A stretch of DNA of 64,000 bases, from contig NW_025963578.1 of assembly GCF_910591885.1 (NCBI RefSeq), positions 310,001-374,000 of the forward strand, given 5' to 3'. Below are positions 1-14,470 of the stretch, piece after piece. Position 1 is the stretch's first letter. Each line of letters starts with the position of its first letter. Source of the stretch: Bombus terrestris (lineage: Eukaryota; Arthropoda; Insecta; Hymenoptera; Apidae). The notes under the pieces are model-generated. The model was given only the letters and a program-made list of their open reading frames with translations, was not told where the DNA came from and did no database searches. The translations under genes were made by a program, and so were the position numbers.

Positions 1-60
1 GGACACCGTTGGACACCGTTGGACATCGTTGGACACCGTTGGACACCGTGGGACACCGTT

Positions 61-750
61 GGACACCGTTGGACATCGTTGGACACCGTGGGACAACGTG
101 GGACAACGTGGGAAACCATGGAACAACGTGGGACAACGTGGGACAACGTGGGACAACGTGGGACAACGTGGGACAACGTGGGACACCGTTGGACATCGTG
201 GGACACCGTGGGACAACGTGGGACAACGTGGGACACCGTTGGACACCGTTGGACATCGTTGGACATCGTTGGACACCGTTGGACACCGTTGGACACCGTT
301 GGACACCGTGGGACAACGTGGGACAACGTGGGACAACGTGGGACAACGTGGGACAACGTGGGACAACGTGGGACAACGTGGGACAACGTGGGACAACGTT
401 GGACAACGTGGGACAACGTGGGACATCGTGGGACAACGTGGGTCAACGTGGGACAACGTGGGACAACGTGGGACAACGTGGGACAACGTGGGACAACGTG
501 GGACAACGTGGGACAACGTGGGACATCGTGGGACAACGTGGGACAACGTGGGACAACGTGGGACAACGTGGGACAACGTGGGACACCGTTGGACAACGTG
601 GGACAACGTGGGACATCGTGGGACAACGTGGGACAACGTGGGACAACGTGGGACAACGTGGGACAACGTGGGACACCGTTGGACAACGTGGGACATCGTT
701 GGACATCGTTGGACATCGTTGGACACCGTTGGACACCGTTGGACACCGTT
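61..750. repeat. Left-domain module L1, copy 1
   Basis: The module starts B-C-D-A-A, then the CCATGG doublet, an A run and a B/C block, then long A runs holding GGTCAACGTG at 441 and a GGACATCGTG marker pattern. It ends in C-C-C-B. The same unit order recurs near 3421, 6051 and 13111. This copy has GGACATCGTG at 191, where copies 2 and 3 have GGACATCGTT, and GGACAACGTT at 391, which copy 2 shares. Confidence 0.8.
111..130. repeat. CCATGG doublet marker (first of about 64)
   Basis: GGAAACCATGGAACAACGTG is a two-unit variant with four linked changes from two A units. It creates CCATGG (an NcoI site) and one of the very few plus-strand ATGs in the array. By eye it recurs about 64 times, on average once per kb, nearly always after D-A-A or after GGACAACGTC-A. 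Linked changes and a fixed context imply one origin followed by amplification with its surroundings. Confidence 0.9.
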
Positions 751-1680
751 GGACACCGTTGGACATCGTTGGACACCGTGGGACAACGTGGGACAACGTG
801 GGAAACCATGGAACAACGTGGGACAACGTGGGACAACGTGGGACAACGTGGGACAACGTGGGACACCGTTGGACACCGTTGGACACCGTGGGACAACGTG
901 GGACAACGTGGGACACCGTTGGACACCGTTGGACATCGTTGGACATCGTTGGACACCGTTGGACACCGTTGGACACCGTTGGACACCGTGGGACAACGTG
1001 GGACAACGTGGGACAACGTGGGACAACGTGGGACATCGTGGGACAACGTGGGACAACGTGGGACAACGTGGGACAACGTGGGACAACGTGGGACAACGTG
1101 GGACAACGTGGGACACCGTTGGACACCGTGGGGCACCGTTGGACACCGTTGGACATCGTTGGACACCGTGGGACAACGTCGGACAACGTGGGACACCGTT
1201 GGACACCGTTGGACATCGTTGGACATCGTTGGACATCGTGGGACACCGTTGGACATCGTTGGACATCGTTGGACACCGTTGGACATCGTTGGACATCGTT
1301 GGACATCGTTGGACACCGTTGGACACCGTTGGACACCGTTGGACACCGTTGGACACCGTTGGACACCGTTGGACATCGGTGGACATCGTGGGACACCGTT
1401 GGACACCGTTGGACATCGTTGGACAACGTTGGACACCGTGGGACACCGTTGGACACCGTTGGACATCGTTGGACACCGTGGGACAACGTGGGACAACGTG
1501 GGAAACCATGGAACAACGTGGGACAACGTGGGACAACGTGGGACAACGTGGGACAACGTGGGACACCGTTGGACAACGTGGGACAACGTGGGACAACGTG
1601 GGACATCGTTGGACATCGTTGGACATCGTTGGACACCGTTGGACACCGTTGGACACCGCTGGACACCGTTGGACACCGTT

Positions 1681-2080
1681 GGACATCGTTGGACACCGTG
1701 GGACAACGTGGGACAACGTGGGAAACCATGGAACAACGTGGGACTACGTGGGACAACGTGGGACAACGTGGGACAACGTGGGACACCGTTGGACACCGTT
1801 GGACACCGTGGGACAACGTGGGACAACGTGGGACAACGTGGGACAACGTGGGACAACGTGGGACAACGTGGGACAACGTGGGACACCGTTGGACATCGTT
1901 GGACACCGTGGGACAACGTGGGACAACGTGGGACAACGTGGGACACCGTGGGACAACGTGGGACAACGTGGGACAACGTGGGACACCGTTGGACACCGTG
2001 GGACACTGTTGGACACCGTTGGACACCGTGGGACACCGTTGGACACCGCTGGACATCGTTGGACACCGTGGGACAACGTG
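1681..2080. repeat. Left-domain module L2, copy 1
   Basis: C-D-A-A, then the CCATGG doublet at 1721 and GGACTACGTG at 1741. Three A units, B-B-D, seven A units, B-C-D and two short A runs split by a D follow. After that come GGACACTGTT at 2001 (a CpG lost to TpG) and GGACACCGCT at 2041. The same order recurs at exact offsets +3,520 and +10,390. Confidence 0.85.
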
Positions 2081-3420
2081 GGACAACGTGGGACAACGTG
2101 GGACAACGTGGGACAACGTGGGACATCGTTGGACATCGTTGGACACCGTTGGACACCGTTGGACACCGTTGGACACCGTTGGACACCGTTGGACATCGGT
2201 GGACATCGTGGGACACCGTTGGACACCGTTGGACATCGTTGGACATCGTTGGACACCGTTGGACACCGTTGGACACCGTTGGACACCGTGGGACAACGTG
2301 GGACAACGTGGGACAACGTGGGACAACGTGGGACAACGTGGGACACCGTTGGACAACGTGGGACACCGTTGGACATCGTTGGACACCGTGGGACAACGTG
2401 GGACAACGTGGGACAACGTGGGACACCGTTGGACACCGTTGGACATCGTTGGACATCGTTGGACATCGTGGGACACCGTTGGACATCGTTGGACACCGTG
2501 GGACAACGTGGGACAACGTGGGACAACGTGGGAAACCATGGAACAACGTGGGACAACGTGGGACACCGTTGGACATCGTTGGACACCGTGGGACAACGTG
2601 GGACAACGTGGGACAACGTGGGAAACCATGGAACAACGTGGGACAACGTGGGACAACGTGGGACAACGTGGGACAACGTGGGACACCGTTGGACATCGTT
2701 GGACACCGTGGGACAACGTGGGACAACGTGGGACACCGTTGGACACCGTTGGACATCGTTGGACATCGTTGGACACCGTTGGACACCGTTGGAAACCGTT
2801 GGACACCGTGGGACAACGTGGGACAACGTGGGACACCGTTGGACATCGTTGGACATCGTTGGACACCGTTGGACACCGTTGGACACCGTGGGACAACGTG
2901 GGACAACGTGGGACAACGTGGGACAACGTGGGACAACGTGGGACAACGTGGGACAACGTGGGACAACGTGGGACAACGTGGGACAACGTGGGACAACGTG
3001 GGACAACGTGGGACAACGTGGGACATCGTGGGACAACGTGGGACAACGTGGGACAACGTGGGACAACGTGGGACAACGTGGGACAACGTGGGACAACGTG
3101 GGACAACGTGGGACAACGTGGGACATCGTGGGACAACGTGGGACAACGTGGGACAACGTGGGACACCGTTGGACACCGTGGGACACCGTTGGACACCGTG
3201 GGACAACGTGGGACAACGTGGGACAACGTGGGACAACGTGGGACAACGTGGGACATCGTTGGACATCGTTGGACATCGTTGGACACCGTTGGACACCGTT
3301 GGACACCGTTGGACACCGTTGGACACCGTTGGACACCGTTGGACATCGGTGGACATCGTGGGACACCGTTGGACACCGTTGGACATCGTTGGACACCGTT
3401 GGACACCGTGGGACACCGTT

Positions 3421-3930
3421 GGACACCGTTGGACATCGTTGGACACCGTGGGACAACGTGGGACAACGTGGGAAACCATGGAACAACGTGGGACAACGTG
3501 GGACAACGTGGGACAACGTGGGACAACGTGGGACAACGTGGGACACCGTTGGACATCGTTGGACACCGTGGGACAACGTGGGACAACGTGGGACACCGTT
3601 GGACACCGTTGGACATCGTTGGACATCGTTGGACACCGTTGGACACCGTTGGACACCGTTGGACACCGTGGGACAACGTGGGACAACGTGGGACAACGTG
3701 GGACAACGTGGGACAACGTGGGACAACGTGGGACAACGTGGGACAACGTGGGACAACGTTGGACAACGTGGGACAACGTGGGACATCGTGGGACAACGTG
3801 GGTCAACGTGGGACAACGTGGGACAACGTGGGACAACGTGGGACAACGTGGGACAACGTGGGACAACGTGGGACAACGTGGGACATCGTGGGACAACGTG
3901 GGACAACGTGGGACAACGTGGGACAACGTG
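3421..3930. repeat. Left-domain module L1, copy 2 (shorter)
   Basis: This copy aligns unit for unit with 61-570 at offset +3,360, and I noted one unit difference (GGACATCGTT at 3551). The match also extends back over 1-60. After 3930 it goes into a C-C-B-B block instead of continuing the A run, so it is about 180 bp shorter than copies 1, 3 and 4. Confidence 0.85.
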
Positions 3931-5200
3931 GGACATCGTTGGACATCGTTGGACACCGTTGGACACCGTTGGACACCGTTGGACACCGTGGGACAACGTG
4001 GGACAACGTGGGACAACGTGGGACAACGTGGGACATCGTGGGACAACGTGGGACAACGTGGGACAACGTGGGACAACGTGGGACATCGTGGGACAACGTG
4101 GGACAACGTGGGACAACGTGGGACAACGTGGGACAACGTGGGACACCGTTGGACAACGTGGGACATCGTTGGACATCGTTGGACATCGTTGGACACCGTT
4201 GGACACCGTTGGACACCGTTGGACACCGTTGGACACCGTGGGACAACGTGGGACAACGTGGGACAACGTGGGACAACGTGGGACAACGTGGGACAACGTG
4301 GGACAACGTGGGACATCGTGGGACAACGTGGGACAACGTGGGACAACGTGGGACAACGTGGGACAACGTGGGACAACGTGGGACAACGTGGGACAACGTG
4401 GGACACCGTTGGACACCGTGGGGCACCGTTGGACACCGTTGGACATCGTTGGACACCGTGGGACAACGTCGGACAACGTGGGACACCGTTGGACACCGTT
4501 GGACATCGTTGGACATCGTTGGACATCGTGGGACACCGTTGGACACCGTTGGACATCGTTGGACACCGTTGGACATCGTTGGACATCGTTGGACATCGTT
4601 GGACACCGTTGGACACCGTTGGACACCGTTGGACACCGTTGGACACCGTTGGACACCGTTGGACATCGGTGGACATCGTGGGACACCGTTGGACACCGTT
4701 GGACATCGTTGGACACCGTTGGACACCGTGGGACACCGTTGGACACCGTTGGACATCGTTGGACACCGTGGGACAACGTGGGACAACGTGGGAAACCATG
4801 GAACAACGTGGGACAACGTGGGACAACGTGGGACAACGTGGGACAACGTGGGACACCGTTGGACATCGTTGGACACCGTGGGACAACGTGGGACAACGTG
4901 GGACACCGTTGGACACCGTTGGACATCGTTGGACATCGTTGGACACCGTTGGACACCGTTGGAAACCGTTGGACACCGTGGGACAACGTGGGACAACGTG
5001 GGACAACGTGGGGCAACGTGGGACAACGTGGGACAACGTGGGACAACGTGGGACAACGTGGGACAACGTGGGACAACGTGGGACATCGTTGGACATCGTT
5101 GGACATCGTTGGACACCGTTGGACACCGTTGGACACCGCTGGACACCGTTGGACACCGTTGGACATCGGTGGACATCGTGGGACACCGTTGGACACCGTT

Positions 5201-5600
5201 GGACATCGTTGGACACCGTGGGACAACGTGGGACAACGTGGGAAACCATGGAACAACGTGGGACTACGTGGGACAACGTGGGACAACGTGGGACAACGTG
5301 GGACACCGTTGGACACCGTTGGACACCGTGGGACAACGTGGGACAACGTGGGACAACGTGGGACAACGTGGGACAACGTGGGACAACGTGGGACAACGTG
5401 GGACACCGTTGGACATCGTTGGACACCGTGGGACAACGTGGGACAACGTGGGACAACGTGGGACACCGTGGGACAACGTGGGACAACGTGGGACAACGTG
5501 GGACACCGTTGGACACCGTGGGACACTGTTGGACACCGTTGGACACCGTGGGACACCGTTGGACACCGCTGGACATCGTTGGACACCGTGGGACAACGTG
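5201..5600. repeat. Left-domain module L2, copy 2
   Basis: I see no unit difference from 1681-2080 at offset +3,520. Markers GGACTACGTG at 5261, GGACACTGTT at 5521 and GGACACCGCT at 5561 all coincide. Upstream the offset changes to 3,480 (GGACACCGCT at 1651 against 5131), because a four-unit stretch including GGACATCGGT at 5161 is present only here. Confidence 0.85.
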
Positions 5601-6050
5601 GGACAACGTGGGACAACGTGGGACAACGTGGGACAACGTGGGACAACGTGGGACAACGTGGGACAACGTGGGACAACGTGGGACAACGTGAGGCAACGTG
5701 GGACAACGTGGGACAACGTGGGACAACGTGGGACAACGTGGGACACCGTTGGACATCGTTGGACACCGTGGGACAACGTGGGACAACGTGGGACACCGTT
5801 GGACACCGTTGGACATCGTTGGACATCGTTGGACATCGTGGGACACCGTTGGACATCGTTGGACATCGTTGGACACCGTTGGACATCGTTGGACATCGTT
5901 GGACATCGTTGGACACCGTTGGACACCGTTGGACACCGTTGGACACCGTTGGACACCGTTGGACACCGTTGGACATCGGTGGACATCGTGGGACACCGTT
6001 GGACACCGTTGGACATCGTTGGACACCGTTGGACACCGTGGGACACCGTT

Positions 6051-6750
6051 GGACACCGTTGGACATCGTTGAACACCGTGGGACAACGTGGGACAACGTG
6101 GGAAACCATGGAACAACGTGGGACAACGTGGGACAACGTGGGACAACGTGGGACAACGTGGGACAACGTGGGACAACGTGGGACACCGTTGGACATCGTT
6201 GGACACCGTGGGACAACGTGGGACAACGTGGGACACCGTTGGACACCGTTGGACATCGTTGGACATCGTTGGACACCGTTGGACACCGTTGGACACCGTT
6301 GGACACCGTGGGACAACGTGGGACAACGTGGGACAACGTGGGACAACGTGCGACAACGTGGGACAACGTGGGACAACGTGGGACAACGTGGGACAACGTG
6401 GGACAACGTGGGACAACGTGGGACATCGTGGGACAACGTGGGTCAACGTGGGACAACGTGGGACAACGTGGGACAACGTGGGACAACGTGGGACAACGTG
6501 GGAGAACGTGGGACAACGTGGGACATCGTGGGACAACGTGGGACAACGCGGGACAACGTGGGACAACGTGGGACAACGTGGGACACCGTTGGACAACGTG
6601 GGACAACGTGGGACATCGTGGGACAACGTGGGACAACGTGGGACAACGTGGGACAACGTGGGACAACGTGGGACACCGTTGGACAACGTGGGACATCGTT
6701 GGACATCGTTGGACATCGTTGGACACCGTTGGACACCGTTGGACACCGTT
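6051..6750. repeat. Left-domain module L1, copy 3
   Basis: This copy aligns with copy 1 at offset +5,990, then +6,000 after one extra A unit. Private substitutions include GAACACCGTG at 6071 (which makes an in-frame TGA in one plus frame) and GGAGAACGTG at 6501. CGACAACGTG at 6351 and GGACAACGCG at 6541 are shared with copy 4, so copies 3 and 4 are the closest pair. Confidence 0.85.
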
Positions 6751-7740
6751 GGACACCGTTGGACACCGTTGGACATCGGTGGACATCGTGGGACACCGTT
6801 GGACACCGTTGGACATCGTTGGACACCGTTGGACACCGTGGGACACCGTTGGACACCGTTGGACATCGTTGGACACCGTGGGACAACGTGGGACAACGTG
6901 GGAAACCATGGAACAACGTGGGACAACGTGGGACAACGTGGGACAACGTGGGACAACGTGGGACACCGTTGGACACCGTTGGACACCGTGGGACAACGTG
7001 GGACAACGTGGGACACCGTTGGACACCGTTGGACATCGTTGGACATCGTTGGACACCGTTGGACACCGTTGGACATCGTTGGACACCGTGGGACAACGTG
7101 GGACAACGTGGGACAACGTGGGACAACGTGGGACATCGTGGGACAACGTGGGACAACGTGGGACAACGTGGGACAACGTGGGACATCGTGGGACAACGTG
7201 GGACAACGTGGGACAACGTGGGACAACGTGGGACACCGTTGGACATCGTGGGACACCGTGGGACAACGTGGGACAACGTGGGACAACGTGGGACATCGTG
7301 GGACAACGTGGGACAACGTGGGACAACGTGGGACAACGTGGGACGACGTGGGACAACGTGGGACAACGTGGGACAACGTGGGACACCGTTGGACACCGTG
7401 GGGCACCGTTGGACACCGTTGGACATCGTTGGACACCGTGGGACAACGTCGGACAACGTGGGACACCGTTGGACACCGTTGGACACCGTTGGACATCGGT
7501 GGACATCGTGGGACACCGTTGGACACCGTTGGACATCGTTGGACACCGTTGGACACCGTGGGACAACGTGGGACAACGTGGGACAACGTGGGACAACGTG
7601 GGTCAACGTGGGACAACGTGGGACAACGTGGGACACCGTTGGACACCGTGGGACACCGTTGGACAACGTGGGACAACGTGGGACAACGTGGGACAACGTG
7701 GGACAACGTGGGACAACGTGGGACACCGTTGGACACCGCG

Positions 7741-8150
7741 GGGCACCGTTGGACACCGTTGGACATCGTTGGACACCGTGGGACAACGTCGGACAGCGTG
7801 GGACAACGTGGGAAACCATGGAACAACGTGGGACAACGTGGGACAACGTGGGACAACGTGGGACAACGTGGGACACCGTTGGACATCGTTGGACACCGTG
7901 GGACAACGTGGGACAACGTGGGACAACGTGGGACACCGTTGGACACCGTGGGACACCGTTGGACAACGTGGGACAACGTAGGACAACGTGGGACAACGTG
8001 GGACACCGTTGGACATCGTTGGACAACGTGGGACATCGTGGGACAACGTGGGACAACGTGGGACAACGTGGGACAACGTGGGACACCGTTGGACACCGTG
8101 GGACACCGTTGGACACCGTTGGACACCGTGGGACACCGTTGGACACCGCT
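7741..8150. repeat. Marker cassette 1 (subtype I)
   Basis: First near-complete copy of the roughly 410-bp cassette. The marker order is GGGCACCGTT (7741), GGACAACGTC (7781), CCATGG doublet (7811), GTAGGAC, which makes TAG (7978), an A-E pair (8021-8040) and GGACACCGCT (8141). Subtype I has AACGTG before the E unit and an intact CCGTTGG near the end. Private changes are GGACACCGCG just before the start and GGACAGCGTG at 7791. Confidence 0.85.
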
Positions 8151-8430
8151 GGACATCGTTGGACACCGTGGGACAACGTTGGACATCGTTGGACATCGTG
8201 GGACACCGTTGGACATCGTTGGACATCGTTGGACACCGTTGGACATCGTTGGACATCGTTGGACATCGTTGGACACCGTTGGACACCGTTGGACACCGTT
8301 GGACACCGTTGGACACCGTTGGACACCGTTGGACACCGTTGGACATCGGTGGACATCGTGGGACACCGTTGGACACCGTTGGACATCGTTGGACACCGTT
8401 GGACACCGTGGGACACCGTTGGACACCGTT

Positions 8431-8580
8431 GGACATCGTTGGACACCGTGGGACAACGTGGGACAACGTGGGAAACCATGGAACAACGTGGGACTACGTG
8501 GGACAACGTGGGACAACGTGGGACAACGTGGGACACCGTTGGACACCGTTGGACACCGTGGGACAACGTGGGACAACGTG
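8431..8580. repeat. Left-domain module L2, copy 3 (truncated)
   Basis: It carries the first part of L2 (C-D-A-A, CCATGG at 8471, GGACTACGTG at 8491, A-A-A-B-B-D) and then switches after two A units into a B-B-C-C block instead of the seven-unit A run. This is a recombination edge inside the module. Confidence 0.75.
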
Positions 8581-10740
8581 GGACACCGTTGGACACCGTT
8601 GGACATCGTTGGACATCGTTGGACACCGTTGGACACCGTGGGACAACGTGGGACAACGTGGGACAACGTGGGACAACGTGGGACAACGTGGGACAACGTG
8701 GGACACCGTTGGACACCGTGGGACACCGTTGGACAACGTGGGACAACGTGGGACAACGTGGGACAACGTGGGACAACGTGGGACACCGTTGGACACCGTG
8801 GGGCACCGTTGGACACCGTTGGACATCGTTGGACACCGTGGGACAACGTCGGACAACGTGGGACAACGTGGGAAACCATGGAACAACGTGGGACAACGTG
8901 GGACAACGTGGGACAACGTGGGACAACGTGGGACACCGTTGGACATCGTTGGACACCGTGGGACAACGTGGGACAACGTGGGACAACGTGGGACACCGTT
9001 GGACACCGTGGGACACCGTTATACAACGTGGGACAACGTGGGACAACGTGGGACAACGTGGGACAACGTGGGACAACGTGGGACAACGTGGGACAACGTG
9101 GGACAACGTGGGACAACGTGGGACACCGTTGGACAACGTGGGACAACGTGGGACATCGTGGGACAACGTGGGACAACGTGGGACAACGTGGGACAACGTG
9201 GGACAACGTGGGACACCGTTGGACATCGTGGGACATCGTTGCACATCGTTGGACATCGTTGGACACCGTTGGACACCGTTGGACACCGTTGGACACCGTT
9301 GGACACCGTTGGACACCGTTGGACACCGTTGGACATCGGTGGACATCGTTGGACACCGTGGGACACCGTTGGACACCGTTGGACATCGTTGGACACCGTG
9401 GGACAACGTGGGACAACGTGGGAAACCATGGAACAACGTGGGACAACGAGGGACAACGTGGGACAACGTGGGACAACGTGGGACACCGTTGGACAACGTG
9501 GGACACCGTTGGACATCGTTGGACACCGTGGGACAACGTTGGACATCGTTGGACACCGTTGGACATCGTTGGACACCGTGGGACAACGTGGGACAACGTG
9601 GGACAACGTGGAACACCGTTGGACATCGTTGGACACCGTTGGACATCGTTGGACACCGTGGGACACCGTTGGACACCGTTGGACACCGTTGGACATCGGT
9701 GGACATCGTGGGACACCGTTGGACACCGTTGGACATCGTTGGACACCGTTGGACACCGTGGGACAACGTGGGACAACGTGGGACAACGTGGGACAACGTG
9801 GGACAACGTGGGACAACGTGGGACAACGTGGGACACCGTTGGACACCGTGGGACACCGTTGGACAACGTGGGACAACGTGGGACAACGTGGGACAACGTG
9901 GGACAACGTGGGACACCGTTGGACACCGTGGGGCACCGTTGGACACCGTTGGACATCGTTGGACACCGTGGGACAACGTCGGACAACGTGGGACAACGTG
10001 GGAAACCATGGAACAACGTGGGACAACGTGGGACAACGTGGGACAACGTGGGACAACGTGGGACACCGTTGGACATCGTTGGACACCGTGGGACAACGTT
10101 GGACATCGTTGGACATCGTGGGACACCGTTGGACATCGTTGGACATCGTTGGACACCGTTGGCCATCGTTGGACATCGTTGGACATCGTTGGACACCGTT
10201 GGACACCGTTGGACACCGTTGGACACCGTTGGACACCGTTGGACACCGTTGGACATCGGTGGACATCGTGGGACACCGTTGGACATCGTTGGACATCGTT
10301 GGACACCGTTGGACACCGTTGGACACCGTTGGACACCGTGGGACAACGTGGGACAACGTGGGACAACGTGGGACAACGTGGGACAACGTGGGACAACGTG
10401 GGACAACGTGGGACAACGTGGGACAACGTGGGACACCGTTGGACATCGTTGGACACCGTGGGACAACGTTGGACATCGTTGGACACCGTTGGACATCGTT
10501 GGACACCGTGGGACATCGGTGGACATCGTGGGACACCGTTGGACACCGTTGGACATCGTTGGACACCGTTGAACACCGTGGGACAACGTGGGACAACGTG
10601 GGACAACGTGGGACAACGTGGGACAACGTGGGACAACGTGGGACACCGTTGGACACCGTGGGACACCGTTGGACAACGTGGGACAACGTGGGACAACGTG
10701 GGACAACGTGGGACAACGTGGGACACCGTTGGACACCGTG

Positions 10741-11130
10741 GGGCACCGTTGGACACCGTTGGACATCGTTGGACACCGTGGGACAACGTCGGACAACGTG
10801 GGACAACGTGGGAAACCATGGAACAACGTGGGACAACGTGGGACAACGTGGGACAACGTGGGACACCGTTGGACATCGTTGGACACCGTGGGACAACGTG
10901 GGACAACGTGGGACACCGTTGGACACCGTGGGACACCGTTGGACAACGTGGGACAACGTAGGACAACGTGGGACAACGTGGGACACCGTTGGACATCGTT
11001 GGACAACGTGGGACATCGTGGGACAACGTGGGACAACGTGGGACAACGTGGGACAACGTGGGACACCGTTGGACACCGTGGGACACCGTTGGACACCGTT
11101 GGACACCGTGGGACACCGTTGGTCACCGCT
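10741..11130. repeat. Marker cassette 2 (subtype I, 390 bp)
   Basis: It lies 3,000 bp after cassette 1 with the same marker order. It is two units shorter between the CCATGG doublet (10811) and the GTAGG marker (10959). Its last unit is GGTCACCGCT (11121). That substitution adds a TCA on the plus strand, which is one of the few minus-strand stop triplets in the window. Confidence 0.82.
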
Positions 11131-12070
11131 GGACATCGTTGGACACCGTGGGACAACGTTGGACATCGTTGGACATCGTGGGACACCGTTGGACATCGTT
11201 GGACATCGTTGGACACCGTTGGACATCGTTGGACATCGTTGGACATCGTTGGACACCGTTGGACACCGTTGGACACCGTTGGACACCGTTGGACACCGTT
11301 GGACACCGTTGGACATCGGTGGACATCGTGGGACACCGTTGGACACCGTTGGACATCGTTGGACACCGTTGGACACCGTGGGACACCGTTGGACACCGTT
11401 GGACATCGTTGGACATCGTTGGACATCGTTGGACACCGTTGGACATCGTTGGACATCGTTGGACATCGTTGGACACCGTTGGACACCGTTGTACACCGTT
11501 GGACACCGTTGGACACCGTTGGACACCGTTGGACATCGGTGGACATCGTGGGACACCGTTGGACACCGTTGGACATCGTTGGACACCGTTGGACACCGTG
11601 GGACACCGTTGGACACCGTTGGACATCGTTGGACACCGTGGGACAACGTGGGACAACGTGGGAAACCATGGAACAACGTGGGACAACGTGGGACAACGTG
11701 GGACAACGTGGGACAACGTGGGACACCGTTGGACATCGTTGGACACCGTGGGACAACGTGGGACAACGTGGGACACCGTTGGACACCGTTGGACATCGTT
11801 GGACATCGTTGGACACCGTTGGACACCGTTGGAAACCGTTGGACACCGTGGGACAACGTGGGACAACGTGGGACAACGTGGGACAACGTGGGACAACGTG
11901 GGACAACGTGGGACAACGTGGGACAACGTGGGACAACGTGGGACAACGTGGGACATCGTTGGACATCGTTGGACATCGTTGGACACCGTTGGACACCGTT
12001 GGACACCGCTGGACACCGTTGGACACCGTTGGACATCGGTGGACATCGTGGGACACCGTTGGACACCGTT

Positions 12071-12470
12071 GGACATCGTTGGACACCGTGGGACAACGTG
12101 GGACAACGTGGGAAACCATGGAACAACGTGGGACTACGTGGGACAACGTGGGGCAACGTGGGACAACGTGGGACACCGTTGGACACCGTTGGACACCGTG
12201 GGACAACGTGGGACAACGTGGGACAACGTGGGACAACGTGGGACAACGTGGGACAACGTGGGACAACGTGGGACACCGTTGGACATCGTTGGACACCGTG
12301 GGACAACGTGGGACAACGTGGGACAACGTGGGACACCGTGGGACAACGTGGGACAACGTGGGACAACGTGGGACACCGTTGGACACCGTGGGACACTGTT
12401 GGACACCGTTGGACACCGTGGGACACCGTTGGACACCGCTGGACATCGTTGGACACCGTGGGACAACGTG
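12071..12470. repeat. Left-domain module L2, copy 4
   Basis: It aligns with copy 1 at offset +10,390, including GGACTACGTG (12131), GGACACTGTT (12391) and GGACACCGCT (12431). One A unit has become GGGCAACGTG (12151). The tail of the module is then duplicated locally. Confidence 0.83.
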
Positions 12471-12650
12471 GGACAACGTGGGACAACGTGGGACAACGTG
12501 GGACAACGTGGGACACCGTTGGACACCGTGGGACACTGTTGGACACCGTTGGACACCGTGGGACACCATTGGACACCGCTGGACATCGTTGGACACCGTG
12601 GGACAACGTGGGACAACGTGGGACAACGTGGGACAACGTGGGACAACGTG
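12371..12650. repeat. Local 140-bp tandem duplication
   Basis: Two consecutive 14-unit copies (12371-12510 and 12511-12650) repeat the order B, D, GGACACTGTT, B, D, B, GGACACCGCT, C, D and an A run. The second copy has GGACACCATT at 12561 where the first has GGACACCGTT, a CpG-to-CpA change. It looks like a recent whole-unit duplication. Confidence 0.8.
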
Positions 12651-13110
12651 GGACAACGTGGGACAACGTGGGACAACGTGGGACAACGTGGGACAACGTG
12701 GGGCAACGTGGGACAACGTGGGACAACGTGGGACAACGTGGGACAACGTGGGGCAACGTGGGACAACGTGGGACAACGTGGGACAACGTGGGACAACGTG
12801 GGACACCGTTGGACATCGTTGGACACCGTGGGACAACGTGGGACAACGTGGGACACCGTTGGACACCGTTGGACATCGTTGGACATCGTTGGACATCGTG
12901 GGACACCGTTGGACATCGTTGGACATCGTTGGACACCGTTGGACATCGTTGGACATCGTTGGACATCGTTGGAAACCGTTGGACACCGTTGGACACCGTT
13001 GGACACCGTTGGACACCGTTGGACACCGTTGGACATCGGTGGACATCGTGGGACACCGTTGGACACCGTTGGACATCGTTGGACACCGTTGGACACCGTG
13101 GGACACCGTT

Positions 13111-13800
13111 GGACACCGTTGGACATCGTTGGACACCGTGGGACAACGTGGGACAACGTGGGAAACCATGGAACAACGTGGGACAACGTGGGACAACGTG
13201 GGACAACGTGGGACAACGTGGGACAACGTGGGACACCGTTGGACATCGTTGGACACCGTGGGACAACGTGGGACAACGTGGGACACCGTTGGACACCGTT
13301 GGAGATCGTTGGACATCGTTGGACACCGTTGGACACCGTTGGACACCGTTGGACACCGTGGGACAACGTGGGACAACGTGGGACAACGTGGGACAACGTG
13401 CGACAACGTGGGACAACGTGGGACAACGTGGGACAACGTGGGACAACGTGGGACAACGTGGGACAACGTGGGACATCGTGGGACAACGTGGGTCAACGTG
13501 GGACAACGTGGGACAACGTGGGACAACGTGGGACAACGTGGGACAACGTGGGACAACGTGGGACAACGTGGGACATCGTGGGACAACGTGGGACAACGCG
13601 GGACAACGTGGGACAACGTGGGACAACGTGGGACACCGTTGGACAACGTGGGACAACGTGGGACATCGTGGGACAACGTGGGACAACGTGGGACAACGTG
13701 GGACAACGTGGGACAACGTGGGACACCGTTGGACAACGTGGGACATCGTTGGACATCGTTGGACATCGTTGGACACCGTTGGACACCGTTGGACACCGTT
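13111..13800. repeat. Left-domain module L1, copy 4
   Basis: It aligns with copy 3 at offset +7,060, then +7,050, sharing CGACAACGTG (13401), GGTCAACGTG (13491) and GGACAACGCG (13591). The shared tract continues to about 14,150, where GGACACTGTT at 14011 replaces GGACACCGTT. It is part of the 7-kb duplication of the left domain. Confidence 0.83.
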
Positions 13801-14470
13801 GGACACCGTTGGACACCGTTGGACATCGGTGGACATCGTGGGACACCGTTGGACACCGTTGGACATCGTTGGACACCGTTGGACACCGTGGGACACCGTT
13901 GGACACCGTTGGACATCGTTGGACACCGTGGGACAACGTGGGACAACGTGGGAAACCATGGAACAACGTGGGACAACGTGGGACAACGTGGGACAACGTG
14001 GGACAACGTGGGACACTGTTGGACACCGTTGGACACCGTGGGACAACGTGGGACAACGTGGGACACCGTTGGACACCGTTGGACATCGTTGGACATCGTT
14101 GGACACCGTTGGACACCGTTGGACATCGTTGGACACCGTGGGACAACGTGGGACAACGTGGGACAACGTGGGACAACGTGGGACATCGTGGGACAACGTG
14201 GGACAACGTGGGACAACGTGGGACAACGTGGGACATCGTGGGACAACGTGGGACAACGTGGGACAACGTGGGACAACGTGGGACAACGTGGGACACCGTT
14301 GGACAACGTGGGACATCGTTGGACATCGTTGGACATCGTTGGACACCGTTGGACACCGTTGGACACCGTTGGACACCGTGGGACAACGTGGGACAACGTG
14401 GGACAACGTGGGACAACGTGGGACAACGTGGGACAACGTGGGACAACGTGGGACAACGTGGGACAACGTG

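Noticed and set aside
111..130. CCATGG as a Kozak-like translation start
   Set aside because: It is one of about 64 copies of an amplified variant with no differing sequence downstream. The context is repeat, not a gene start.
9..10961. Plus-strand frames of up to about 3,700 codons (repeats like GQRGTTWDNV)
   Set aside because: Apparent starts are GTG or TTG inside repeat units. Stops come from one copied marker (GTAGG) and a few point changes, and variation is non-synonymous in every phase. Not a gene.
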